Positions 44,613 to 54,300 of a stretch of DNA of 64,000 nucleotides are shown piece after piece. The notes under the pieces were generated by a model that saw nothing but the letters and a program-made list of their open reading frames with translations, made no database searches and was not told the origin of the DNA. Source of the stretch: Bacteroidota bacterium (GTDB lineage Bacteria; Bacteroidota; Bacteroidia; CAILMK01; JACPUW01); NCBI GenBank assembly GCA_016192035.1, contig JACPUW010000019.1, forward strand, positions 22,860 through 86,859. Reading direction: 5' to 3'. Position numbers and translations under genes: made by a program. How positions within the stretch are numbered: the first letter of the stretch is position 1; every line of letters starts with the position of its first letter.

Positions 44613-45917
44613 ATGAGAATTGACACTATCAAAATCAAGAATTTCAAAGGATTTACGGATACCTCCTTTCGGCTAAATCCCAGGTTTACCGTATTTATTG
44701 GTGACAATGCCACAGGCAAGACATCGGTCTTAGATGCCCTGGCTGTAGCGGCTGGGTCCTTTTTGTTAGGAATAGATGTGGCTGAAGGTGAAAACCGTGT
44801 CATCAACCACAAGGAAATTAGGCTTAAAACGGTGGACGGCGAGCCGCGTCCACAAATTCCAGTTGAGATTGAAGTATTTGGAAAAGTAAACGGTATAGAA
44901 TTAACAAGCGGGTGGAAACGCACCGTGAACCGTATGGGTAAAAATCCAAAAACCACCACTGGTTCGGCTGATAAAATCAAGGCTATAGCTACGGAAATGG
45001 TAAAGCAAAACAGGGAAAATGGCAAGATTACTTTTCCCGTAATAGCCTACCACGGCACGGGCCGTCTATGGGCTGAGCACCGGGAAAAGAAACCGCCTTA
45101 TAAAAAACAAACTGAAGGCATTGGATCAGCCTATATCCAATGCCTTTCACCTAAGTCTTCAAGCAAAGAATTTCTATCATGGTACAAGACTTTTGAGGAC
45201 GAGGTTGGTAAATTTGGAAACAAATCCGAGAAGAAATTACTCAATACTTTTAATCATGCCATTATAACAATGCTACCAGATGATAATTGGACTGATATTT
45301 CATATAGTTTTAAGGATGAAGACCTTATTGGACATTTTAAATATGAAAAAACATTTGATCGACTCTTGTTTAGCCAGTTAAGTGATGGATACCGCAATTT
45401 GATTGGTATGGTGGCTGACATAGCCTATAGATGTATAAAACTGAACCCCCATTTAGGAGAAGACGCTGTGAGCCAAACGCCAGGTATCGTATTAATTGAC
45501 GAATTAGATCTTCATTTGCATCCAAATTGGCAAAAGGGAATCGTGGCAAATCTTAAAAAAGTATTCAATCAAATTCAGTTTGTGGCCACTACACACTCGC
45601 CCTTTATTGTTCAGAGTTTAATGGCCGATGAATTAATTAACTTAGATGCGGTTAAGGGTCTTGATAATCATCCAAATAAATATAGTTTGGAAGAAATATC
45701 CCAGGACGAAATGGGGGTAAAAGAAGTAAAAAGGAGCAATGATTTCATCGAAATGCAGAAACGGGCAGAGTCTTACTTTGAATTGATAAAAAAAGAAACT
45801 ACACAAGAAGACATAGACCAAGCCAAACGATTATTGGATGATATTCGGATTCAATTTATCAAAGACCCTGCATATGTTGCACTATTAGAATCAGAACTAC
45901 CAAAAAAAAAGCGTTGA
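44613..45917 (+). CDS. ptuA: Septu-like AAA/ABC ATPase (PtuA-like)
   Basis: The 434-residue protein is an ABC/RecF-class ATPase. Walker A is GDNATGKTSVLDAL at about residues 30-43, the signature segment is SQLSDGYRNLIGM near 250, Walker B is IVLIDELDLHLHPNWQ near 293, and the switch histidine is in ATTHSPFIVQSL. It has no nuclease or Toprim domain. The next gene, 1 base away, is an HNH endonuclease, the two-gene layout of the Septu anti-phage system (PtuA-PtuB). The pair sits between housekeeping genes and has less balanced base composition than they do. Other AAA-HNH systems, such as retron-associated ones, share this design, but no reverse transcriptase is present. Confidence 0.75.
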   Translation: MRIDTIKIKNFKGFTDTSFRLNPRFTVFIGDNATGKTSVLDALAVAAGSFLLGIDVAEGENRVINHKEIRLKTVDGEPRPQIPVEIEVFGKVNGIELTSGWKRTVNRMGKNPKTTTGSADKIKAIATEMVKQNRENGKITFPVIAYHGTGRLWAEHREKKPPYKKQTEGIGSAYIQCLSPKSSSKEFLSWYKTFEDEVGKFGNKSEKKLLNTFNHAIITMLPDDNWTDISYSFKDEDLIGHFKYEKTFDRLLFSQLSDGYRNLIGMVADIAYRCIKLNPHLGEDAVSQTPGIVLIDELDLHLHPNWQKGIVANLKKVFNQIQFVATTHSPFIVQSLMADELINLDAVKGLDNHPNKYSLEEISQDEMGVKEVKRSNDFIEMQKRAESYFELIKKETTQEDIDQAKRLLDDIRIQFIKDPAYVALLESELPKKKR

Positions 45918-45918
45918 A

Positions 45919-46662
45919 ATGAGACCAGTGGTAAAGTCAAAAAAGGTTGGCAGGGACAACCTCCCACTTAAATATCCCACTTATACAGAAGCCAAACCTG
46001 ACTTAATCAGCGAATTGGGTGATTATTGTTCCTACTGTGAAAAAAAGGTAAATCGATCATCGCTTCATGTAGAACACATTTATCCAAAAGGATTGCAAGA
46101 TAATTCGGGCGAATTGTTGTATAAAGATATTGAAAACCAATGGGATAATTTTTTACTGGCCTGTAGCAATTGCAATAGCATAAAAGGATTGGAGGACACC
46201 GCGTTAATAAACCCTTATCTTCCTCACATCAACAATTTGGTTCATTTTATTGAACTTAAAGAGGGTGGGTCGATTCGGATAAAAAGGGATGTGGGTGGGG
46301 TTGATTTAATCAGAACCAAAGCTTTTATCGGCCTTGTAGGGCTAGATAGGGTGCCTGGACACCCCTCCTATTCCAAGAGTGACGACCGCTGGGAATACAG
46401 GTTGGAGGCCAAGGAAAAGGCCGATAGGCTATGGAATAAATATATTTCCACCCCACGCCAAACTGATATTGAAAACATTGCTGCATTGGCAAGAGAAGTG
46501 GGTTTCTTTTCTGTGTGGTATTACCGTTTTTTAGACCATCCTGAGGTACTGCAAGCGTTAATAGACGGTATAATGTTGCCTACCGAAAGGGAAGTTGTCT
46601 TTCAAGGAACCGATACAAATTCTTTTCAACCAACAAATTACACCACCCTACCAAGACCTTGA
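45919..46662 (+). CDS. ptuB: Septu-like HNH endonuclease (PtuB-like)
   Basis: The 247-residue protein has a zinc-stabilised HNH core: CSYCEKK, then HVEHIYPKG (the catalytic His pair), then CSNCNSIKG at about residues 33-90. The rest is helical, as in PtuB. It begins 1 base after ptuA and is surely co-transcribed. In the Septu system the ATPase holds the HNH nuclease and releases it to cut nucleic acid on phage infection. Function here is inferred from the pairing. Confidence 0.75.
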   Translation: MRPVVKSKKVGRDNLPLKYPTYTEAKPDLISELGDYCSYCEKKVNRSSLHVEHIYPKGLQDNSGELLYKDIENQWDNFLLACSNCNSIKGLEDTALINPYLPHINNLVHFIELKEGGSIRIKRDVGGVDLIRTKAFIGLVGLDRVPGHPSYSKSDDRWEYRLEAKEKADRLWNKYISTPRQTDIENIAALAREVGFFSVWYYRFLDHPEVLQALIDGIMLPTEREVVFQGTDTNSFQPTNYTTLPRP

Positions 46663-46832
46663 GCCCCTACCTTGGGCGGCATTACTGTTGACCGCGATTT
46701 GGCATTAAAATGATGTACCACCAACCATTCTCAGCCATCTGTAGCATTCCTTGCCAGCGTATAAGGATATTGTAAGTTTTACTCAAGTTAATTCCCCGTG
46801 TTTACAGATTATCAAGCCTACCCCCCCATATT

Positions 46833-47297
46833 TCAACCCTTACCAAATATAGCCTCTATGCGTGCATGTCGGTAGTCAAAAATTTGGCGCAGCTGATTCC
46901 TTATTATCAATGCGTTGGCCAAGGTACCCAGGGGGCCAAGTGGCGGTATATAGGTCACTATGTCTTTCATTACCACGCCCGTATCGCTTGGTATGAGCAA
47001 GTGCTGGTGGTGCCATAGCTTGTAGGGGCCTTGGCGCTGTTCGTCCACAAAGTACTCCCGTTCACGTATTTGGCTTATTTCTGTGAGCCAAACCATAGGG
47101 ATACCCAGCAATGGCCGCACCCTGTAGGCTATGAGCATGCCGGCATACATAGTTTCGGGCAGCCCGGGGGTAAGTATATCAAAACGCATATGGGGCGGGG
47201 TAATGCGCGGCAGGTTGAGCGGGGTGGCCATAAAATCCCAAACCTCTTGAATACTGGCCGGTATGTGCTGGGTGCGTTCAAATCGGTGAATGGACAT
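46833..47297 (-). CDS. SRPBCC-family ligand-binding protein
   Basis: The 154-residue protein has the START/Bet v 1-like pattern: RTQHIPASIQEVWDFMATPLNLPRITPP at the N-terminus, central strands, and a long C-terminal helix (LGTLANALIIRNQLRQIFDYRHARIEAIF). This matches the cyclase/dehydrase-like SRPBCC group of cytoplasmic small-ligand carriers. No catalytic function can be assigned. It is divergent from the queuosine transporter gene. Confidence 0.85.
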   Translation of the reverse strand: MSIHRFERTQHIPASIQEVWDFMATPLNLPRITPPHMRFDILTPGLPETMYAGMLIAYRVRPLLGIPMVWLTEISQIREREYFVDEQRQGPYKLWHHQHLLIPSDTGVVMKDIVTYIPPLGPLGTLANALIIRNQLRQIFDYRHARIEAIFGKG

Positions 47298-47371
47298 AGT
47301 TGGAATGGTTAGGACAGGAAAACCGACTGGGACGCGATTTGTTTAGGCCGCCAAACCCATCTTTGCCCTGT

Positions 47372-48124
47372 ATGCCCCTGAACCCCTTTAGCCGCGCCAA
47401 CACCCTGTACCTAGTATTGGGTGGATTGTTCATTACCAGTGCTTTGCTGGCCGAATTCTTGGGCGCCAAGCTGTTTAGCCTAGAAGCCACCCTGGGCTTA
47501 CAGCCACTTAACCTGAAGCTGTTGGGTCAAGAGGGAATGGGCTTTACCATGACCGCCGGGGTACTGCTCTGGCCGGTAGTCTTTGTCATTACCGACCTGC
47601 TCAACGAGTACTACGGCCAGCGCGGGGTGCGCCGGTTGAGCTTTCTGGCCGCTGCCCTTATAGCCTATGGGTTTGCTATGGTATTCATAGCCATGCAGGT
47701 AGCACCAGCCCCCTTTTGGCAAGTTTCCAAACAAGGACAAGGGGTGCCCGATATGCACGCTGCCTACAATGCCGTGTTTGGCCAAGGGCTGCGCATCATT
47801 GTAGGGTCACTGGTGGCTTTTTTGGTGGGCCAGTTGGTAGATGTGGTGGTCTTTACCCGGCTCAAACGGCTTACCTCCGGGCGCTATTTGTGGCTCCGCG
47901 CCACAGGTTCCACCCTAGTTTCTCAGCTCATTGACAGCTATGTGGTGCTTTTTATAGCCTTTTATGGGCAGTTTCCCCTGGCGCTTATCATGGCCATTGG
48001 CATGGTAAACTATGCCTACAAGTTTGTGGTAGCCCTGGCATCAACCCCGGTAATCTACTTAGCCCACAGGGTTATAGAAATGTATTTGGCCCAGCCAGAT
48101 GACCAGGCCCCCGCCCCGCGCTAG
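47372..48124 (+). CDS. yhhQ: Queuosine precursor transporter (YhhQ/DUF165 family)
   Basis: The 250-residue inner-membrane protein has about six helices. Family marks are TSALLAEFLGAKLF near the start, the conserved VFVITDLLNEYYGQRGVRRL block, and DVVVFTRLKRLT followed by GSTLVSQLIDSYVVLF. YhhQ imports preQ0 or preQ1 for queuosine synthesis. I chose the ATG at 47372 as upstream codons do not add a helix. A CATCTTTG element at 47358 and TTTG at 47338 may form its promoter. Confidence 0.88.
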   Translation: MPLNPFSRANTLYLVLGGLFITSALLAEFLGAKLFSLEATLGLQPLNLKLLGQEGMGFTMTAGVLLWPVVFVITDLLNEYYGQRGVRRLSFLAAALIAYGFAMVFIAMQVAPAPFWQVSKQGQGVPDMHAAYNAVFGQGLRIIVGSLVAFLVGQLVDVVVFTRLKRLTSGRYLWLRATGSTLVSQLIDSYVVLFIAFYGQFPLALIMAIGMVNYAYKFVVALASTPVIYLAHRVIEMYLAQPDDQAPAPR

Positions 48125-48484
48125 GCAAGCATATGTGTGGGTCAGCTACATGCCATATCCTACCTAGGTAATGATAGCGGGTACAAAGGCTAACCTATGG
48201 TGTACCCCGGCTAGTGAGAAGGCGGGCCTACGCCAAGGCAACTGCGCTACAACACATTGATTACCCTCACCTTCGGCGCCATGAGTACCTGCCCGCCGTC
48301 CATATAAGGCAAGTGAAAAATTAGGGCCTAAATTTGGCCCCCAGCAGGAAACGCACTGAGCCCTTAGGCGCAAACATAAACCCACTAAAGTACAGGCGGA
48401 TGTGAACAACTTAGCCCAATTTTGAAGTGCTTCGTGTACTTTCGCGCCCATACGTTAAAACATACCTTATAGTTGTCAGTCCGC
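48125..48484. other. Intergenic region without a supported gene
   Basis: I see no convincing coding frame here. A GGGCC/GGCCC inverted pair (48324-48340) may help terminate the queuosine transporter message. A TACTTTCG element at 48437 marks the promoter of the dndC remnant. A minus-strand frame at 48164-48451 has no recognisable features. Confidence 0.5.
48437..48444 (+). promoter_or_regulatory. Candidate -7 element (TACTTTCG) of the former dnd operon
   Basis: It matches TAnnTTTG at seven of eight positions, 40 bases before the ATG of the dndC remnant. It may now drive the HNH-Wadjet operon. Confidence 0.4.
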
Positions 48485-48589
48485 ATGTCGCATATTGAGC
48501 ACGAGATCATAGACCAGTATCTCTATGATGAGAACACAACAAGACCTTGGATAATAGGTTTTAGTGGAGGGAAGGATGGCGAACGGTAA
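48485..48589 (+). pseudogene. dndC: Truncated dndC (5' stump of a DNA phosphorothioation gene)
   Basis: The 34 codons read MSHIEHEIIDQYLYDENTTR and continue PWIIGFSGGKDGER, then stop. The N-terminus of DndC, the PAPS-reductase-like subunit of DNA phosphorothioation, has an RPWI/VGFSGGKDS pattern at the start of its ATP-pyrophosphatase domain. Here the match ends right after SGGKD and unrelated sequence follows. The rest of dndC (several hundred codons), dndD and dndE are absent. A DndA-like cysteine desulfurase lies at the far end of the inserted block. The identification rests on a short match and the PP-loop could belong to a related enzyme. Confidence 0.65.
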
Positions 48590-48610
48590 TTCTCAAAAAA
48601 AGATAAGTAT

Positions 48611-49585
48611 ATGGTAGATAATCAGCAGAGCTTAGCCAAATACCTTGCCCGATTTAAAAATCTGAGCGTTGACCATTCAAAAGGTAGTGCGCCGCATAAG
48701 CCTGTCCTATTGCTATCGGTATTGCAAGCCATTGCCAAAGGCTTGATTGCTAAGAACATCATCTATATAACGCCCGAACTCGTTGCCCTATTCAAAACCA
48801 ATTGGAACCTATTGGTTACCACGAACCATGATTGCAGGTTTGCATTACCATTCTACCATTTAATTAGCGACAAATTTTGGAAACTCATTCCGAATTCAGG
48901 CTATGAAAACATTTTGAGTTTGAAATCAGCCATGCGGAGCTTTTCAAATCTAAACGCCGCCATAGCTTACGCCATTTTAGACGACGAACTTTTCTTGCTA
49001 ATGAATGATTTAGAAACAAATCAATTATTTCAGCAGCATATTTTAGATGAATACTTTCCCAATTCAAAAACCAATTACCATAATCCAAATGATGGGCATT
49101 CTAAGTATTTTGATGAACTTAAAGCCAATATGCTTAACCAGCCTGCTGAAATCTACAGAGCTGAAACCAAACGGCTATTGGGTTTGAAGAATGAAGAAGA
49201 AGTTTTCATTAGGGGAAGCATTTTTAAGAGGGAAGTACCTAAAATATATAACAATACCTGTTGTATTTCAGGTATGCGAATTGATTCAACACTACCTGTT
49301 ACTATGGTTGACGCATGCCATATTGTGCCATTCAGTGTAAGCTATGATGATACGGTGACAAACGGAATTGCCTTATGTCCAAATCTTCACCGGGCATTTG
49401 ATAGAGGGTTGATTGCCATTGGTGATAATTACAAGGTGGTTGTTTCAAATACTTTCATGGAAGAAAAAACGAGTTATAGTATAAGGGCATTTGAAAACAA
49501 GGAGATACAGTTACCAAATGAAAGAAAGTATTGGCCGGTGCAAGAGAATTTTGGGTGGCATAGGAATAATGTTTACAAGGCATGA
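48611..49585 (+). CDS. HNH restriction endonuclease with N-terminal DNA-binding domain
   Basis: The 324-residue protein has an N-terminal domain with HKPVLLLSVLQAIAKG near residue 29 and FALPFYHLISDKFWKL near 77. This pattern resembles the sulfur-binding-domain-like region of type IV (McrA-like) restriction enzymes. The C-terminal half has an HNH_2 core: CCISGMRID, DACHIVPFSV near residue 235, then NGIALCPNLHRAFDRGL. The stop overlaps the jetA start (ATGA), so it is translated as part of the Wadjet operon. The dndC stump lies 21 bases upstream. Recognition of modified DNA is an inference from the N-terminal pattern and context. Confidence 0.8.
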   Translation: MVDNQQSLAKYLARFKNLSVDHSKGSAPHKPVLLLSVLQAIAKGLIAKNIIYITPELVALFKTNWNLLVTTNHDCRFALPFYHLISDKFWKLIPNSGYENILSLKSAMRSFSNLNAAIAYAILDDELFLLMNDLETNQLFQQHILDEYFPNSKTNYHNPNDGHSKYFDELKANMLNQPAEIYRAETKRLLGLKNEEEVFIRGSIFKREVPKIYNNTCCISGMRIDSTLPVTMVDACHIVPFSVSYDDTVTNGIALCPNLHRAFDRGLIAIGDNYKVVVSNTFMEEKTSYSIRAFENKEIQLPNERKYWPVQENFGWHRNNVYKA

Positions 49586-50778
49586 ATACGTTTTCAAACA
49601 TAAAAGAATTGGTTTCTGCTCTCGGTAAAGAGCAGAAACTGCTTTCTGAAATGTTTAAGAAGCGGAAATCCGCTTCTTATAAATATGAGTATGCTCTTGA
49701 TTTGGTTGACAATAATGACAACAGAATTCAATATCTCTTAAACCGTTCTGTTATCAGGCAGAACGGAAACAACCTTGAAATTGACGACCAGTTTCTACAA
49801 TTCTTTGAACAAGTTTTAGAAGCGAACGAGGAAATAAATACTTCTTACATTAATGACAATCTTGAAAAGGTAACTCAAAACATGGCTTACTATTTCAACG
49901 AGCCTAACGAACAACGGAAGTATGAGTATTTAAAATTAATCAAAAACACTCTTCGAAAAATTGGGACTATCACATTAAGAAATGTTGTTGACTTGAAACG
50001 GAATATTGACAATACCTTCAAAAACGAACCGACCTACAAAAACAAACGGGCAAAACTCATCCATCTTGACAACAAACGAAAAGATATTGCCAAACTCATT
50101 GCTCAAACTGAAAAGCTAATTACTGATGATGAGTTGACATTCTTTAAAACAGCAACAGACGAAGAATTAAGTAGAGTAATTGTACAACTAAAAATGCAAT
50201 TGGGAAAATGCACACACAACCTAATTGAAATTGAAAGACAGATTATTGATTTCCTAAATCAAATTCAATTTCAAAGCAGTGTAATAGAAAAGCTGCGAAT
50301 AGTAAAATATCTGAAAGATCAATTCATTCTTGAAACGACAACAGATTTGAAATCAATTTTGGCGGCAAATGAATCCCTTATATTTGAGCCAGACCCTTCA
50401 TACCGCCTAAAACTATCTCTTGAATATTTGCAAGCAGACGAAGAAGCATTTGCAAGCATTTTGAAAATTGCAAAACGAGTAAAAGCGGGAATCAACTTGA
50501 AGCGACCAGTTGCAGAGAAAATTTCAAGTGAGTATTTAGAAACACAAACGGAAGAAGAAATTCAAATCAATCTTGAAGAAGTAAAAAACGGATTTGTTGC
50601 TTCCAGCTACAATCTATTTGACTTCCTTATGAATTACAATTTCTCAAAGGAAGTTTCCTTTGAAGACCGTGTTACAATTTACTGTCAGTTGATTTCTCAA
50701 TACGAAAACATCTTTGAAATAACTGAGCAGTTTGAGGAGAAGAAAGAAATTGAATTCGCAATGGTTTACCCCAAATAG
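49582..50778 (+). CDS. jetA: Wadjet protein JetA (MksF-like kleisin)
   Basis: The 398-residue protein is mostly helical and charged. It is the kleisin-type subunit of the SMC-like Wadjet complex that excludes plasmids. Its assignment rests on size, helical make-up and position at the head of an A-B-C-D gene set, because this family diverges fast. The start overlaps the HNH gene stop. The gene is AT-rich compared with the flanking chromosome, which signals recent acquisition. Confidence 0.8.
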   Translation: MNTFSNIKELVSALGKEQKLLSEMFKKRKSASYKYEYALDLVDNNDNRIQYLLNRSVIRQNGNNLEIDDQFLQFFEQVLEANEEINTSYINDNLEKVTQNMAYYFNEPNEQRKYEYLKLIKNTLRKIGTITLRNVVDLKRNIDNTFKNEPTYKNKRAKLIHLDNKRKDIAKLIAQTEKLITDDELTFFKTATDEELSRVIVQLKMQLGKCTHNLIEIERQIIDFLNQIQFQSSVIEKLRIVKYLKDQFILETTTDLKSILAANESLIFEPDPSYRLKLSLEYLQADEEAFASILKIAKRVKAGINLKRPVAEKISSEYLETQTEEEIQINLEEVKNGFVASSYNLFDFLMNYNFSKEVSFEDRVTIYCQLISQYENIFEITEQFEEKKEIEFAMVYPK

Positions 50779-50787
50779 AAAAACAAA

Positions 50788-51360
50788 ATGGAAGTTCCAG
50801 TTCAGACAGCCGACATTTTTAAAATCCTTAGCAAAGGTCAATTCATCAATTCAAACAGTTCCAATAAAGCTGTTGCGGATTTATACAAAGTGATTGAGGA
50901 AGAACCAAACTATGAAAACCTTTATAACTATTTTAGAAACATAAATTTCAAATTGGAAAAAGGGGATGAGTATTACTATTTCAGCAGACCAGAAAACAGG
51001 GTTGACCTTGAAACAAAACTTGAAGCAGCGTTCAGATGGATTGATATAATAGATTTTCTGAAAACTTATGACAACTCGCTTAGTTCAGGTTATCGATTTA
51101 CTCCTTCCGACATTCTTGTGAGAATAAAAACTGATGCTGAGTTAGAAACAAAATTGGAAGGACTAAAAAAGCACACTGACAAAGAAAAGCATCAAGACAT
51201 ACTTGACAAGATTTTGAAAAAATTAATTGACGATACATTCATTGAACTTGAAAATGAAATCACACATCAATACAAAGTGTTGGCTTCATTCAAGTATCTT
51301 GAACAACTTATTTTGACAATCAATATTCCCGATGAAGTAAAAAATGAAATTCCTGAATAA
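50788..51360 (+). CDS. jetB: Wadjet protein JetB (MksE-like)
   Basis: The 190-residue protein is predicted helical with a winged-helix-like character, as in the KITE-type MksE subunit that binds the kleisin. It begins 9 bases after jetA and its end overlaps the start of jetC by 17 bases. No catalytic motif is expected or seen. The call depends on the neighbours. Confidence 0.8.
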   Translation: MEVPVQTADIFKILSKGQFINSNSSNKAVADLYKVIEEEPNYENLYNYFRNINFKLEKGDEYYYFSRPENRVDLETKLEAAFRWIDIIDFLKTYDNSLSSGYRFTPSDILVRIKTDAELETKLEGLKKHTDKEKHQDILDKILKKLIDDTFIELENEITHQYKVLASFKYLEQLILTINIPDEVKNEIPE

Positions 51361-54300
51361 AATAGTTTTCATCAACAGTGCCGACAAATCACTCAAGTAT
51401 GCGGAAGTAAACTTGGATGGCAATGTTCATTTCATAGGAACGCAAGGCGTGGGTAAAAGCACTTTGCTGAGAGCCATTCTTTTTTTCTACAATGCCGACA
51501 AACAAAAATTAGGTATTCCGAGAGAGAAGAAAACTTTTGATGAATACTATTTCCCGTTTCAAAATTCTTACATCGTTTACGAAGTGCAAACAGACTACGG
51601 ATTGTTTTGTGCCTTAGCGTTTAAATCACAAGGAAGAGTTGCTTTCAGGTTTTTTGATTCCGCATATGACAAAAACTTTTTCATTGACAATGAAGGAAGG
51701 GCTTTTGAAAGTTGGGACAAAACAAGAGATGCATTTGGAAAAGATACCAGTTACACACGAGTCATTCACAGCTACGAGGAATACAGAAACATTCTTTATG
51801 GGAACAACAAAGGTTTGTCAAGTGAATTTAGAAAATATACTTTGCTTGAAAGTAAGCAGTTTCAAAACATTCCGAGAACAATCACAAATGTTTTCCTCAA
51901 TGCAAATCTAAGTGCGGAGTTTGTAAAGGAAACAATTATCAAATCTCTGAATGAAGAAGAAATAAAAATTGACCTTACTACTTATTCTCAAACTCACTTA
52001 AAAGATTTTGAAACCAACCTTAACGACATAAAGAAATGGACTGACAGAAATCGTAATGGAGAAAATCAAGTTGAGAAGCAAGCTGACAATGTTTCAACTG
52101 CTTATGCTTCGCTAAAGTATTTAGAGAATAAGAAAAAAGAATTGGCTGCTCAATTAGGTTGGTCTTTAGAAAATGTAAAAGTGCAGCAGCCAAAAGTTAA
52201 AGACCAACTTGCAGCAGAAGAACTGAAACGAACCAAAGCAAAAAACAAGTTAAGTGAACTTGACACCACTTTCAACAAGAAGAAAGAAAAGATTCAGGAG
52301 CAAATTGGTGGTTATAAAAGCAAGTTAGAGGAAATCAAAAACAAGAGCAGCGAATATGCTGCTATGAAAATTGAAACTATTCTTGAAAGAGTTTCAAAAA
52401 AAGGTTCGTTGGAGTTTGAAAAGAAAAACTTGTTAACCGATAAAGAAATTTTGACTTCCAAGTTTCTTGAAATTCAACAAAGGTATGAAGCACAATTAAG
52501 GCAATTGGAAAATCAGTTGAAAGAGTTTGAGAACGGAAAGCAAAATGAAAAGAATATTGCAAAAGAAAATTTTCTTCACTTCAAAGACGAATTAAACAAG
52601 CAATATGATTTGCTCTATGATGAAATCAGAAGGCAACACAAAGAAGAACTTGAAGTATCTAATGCACTTGTGAAGGAGAAAGACAAATCAATTACTGCAA
52701 ACAAAATCAAGCGTTCAGAGATTAAGAACAAACGGTTTTATGAAAAGGAAATTGATAGCTGCAATTCGGAAGTTTCAAGTTTGAATACTGCTATTCTAAA
52801 AGCCGACAATGCAATTCAACAAGCAACAGAAAAAGGAAAGAACATTCAGAAGGAATGGCTGCTTGAAGAAACCGGAATCAAAGAGGACTTAAAGCGAAAT
52901 ATTGAAAGACAAACGGAACTTCAAACAAAACTTGGTGAGAGCATCTCAGCAATTGATACAAAAATTGACAATCACAAAGATTCACTTTATGGTTGGCTAA
53001 ACGAACAAGTTCCTGGTTGGGAAAAGACGATTGGAAAAGTAATTGACGAAGAAAATGTATTGTATAAGTCAGGTTTGAACCCAAAGAAAATCTCCAATGG
53101 ATATTTAAGTTTTTTCGGAATCAGTATTGACACAAATGAGATTAGCAAAAAGGTTAAGACCGTAGCTGATTTGCAAAAAGAGAAAGACGATTTCAATAAT
53201 CAAATCAAAACTATTCAGCAAGTCATTGCAGATTTGAATACAAAATCAAATGAAGAACTTGAAAAACTAAGAAGGAGATTTCAGCCAAAGGTTAAAGAGC
53301 AAAAAGAAATTGTAGGCACTAATGAATACCAAAGTAATCAGAGTAAAATAAAACTAGAAGAAGTTGGAGTTCGTTTGAGTGAGTGGAAAACAAAAGCCGC
53401 AAACGAAAAGGAAACGGAGTTGAAATTAATTGATGATGCCACTGCAAAACTGAGTGATGAAAAGATAAAGGCGGAAGAGCAAGTTCAAAAGATTGAAGGT
53501 AGCATTACCAAACAGATTGATGCAAAGAAGAAAGAGAAAGAGGGAAGAGTAAAAGCAGAGCAACAGAAACTAAATGACACAGTTGCAAAATTAGATTCAC
53601 AGATTGAAGCTGAAAAAATTTCAATTGGAAAAAAGGAAACGGAAATAAAGAACAATCAAAATAAAGAACTTGACACGAAAGGTGCAGACACGAAGCGAAT
53701 TCAGGAAATTGATTTGCGGCTTTCTGTAATTGAACCTGAACTTATTTTTATTGAGAATAATCGTGATACTGTTGCAGAATACAACAAAGACAAAAGAGAA
53801 TTATTTGACAAAGAGGATGATTTCAAGAGCAAGAAAAATTTGTTTGAGAAACAATTGGAAACAGAATTAGCCAAACACCAACAGCAACAGGAAAAACTCA
53901 TTCAAGATATTGGAGCACTCGATTCAGAGATAATAGCGACTAAAAATATACTTACCGGCATTGAAACCGACTTAAGAGCATTTGAAAATTTTGAAAAGAC
54001 AGATGTTTATCAAACAGCAGAATACTTTGTTACTAATTACACAGACGAAAACATAACAGAGTTTACTTGTGTATTTCTGATTGGAGAACTCAATACCACC
54101 GACAACACAATTACAAAACGATACATTGAACTGCAAGAAGCGATAAACAAATTCACTGGGAACTTTCAGGACAACAACCTTTTCAGATTCAAAATTAAGT
54201 TTACTGAAAGAGCAGAATATTTTGAGTTTGCAGACATGCTTAAAGAGTTTATAGATGAACACAAATTGAGTGAGTATAAAACAAGAGTTGAAGAAAGGTT

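Noticed and set aside
44613..46662. Retron with ATPase-HNH effector
   Set aside because: No reverse transcriptase gene and no msr/msd-like inverted repeat structure were found next to the pair.
48164..48451. 95-codon minus-strand frame in the gap before the dndC stump
   Set aside because: The translation has no family pattern and no promoter or ribosome-binding site; it is probably chance.
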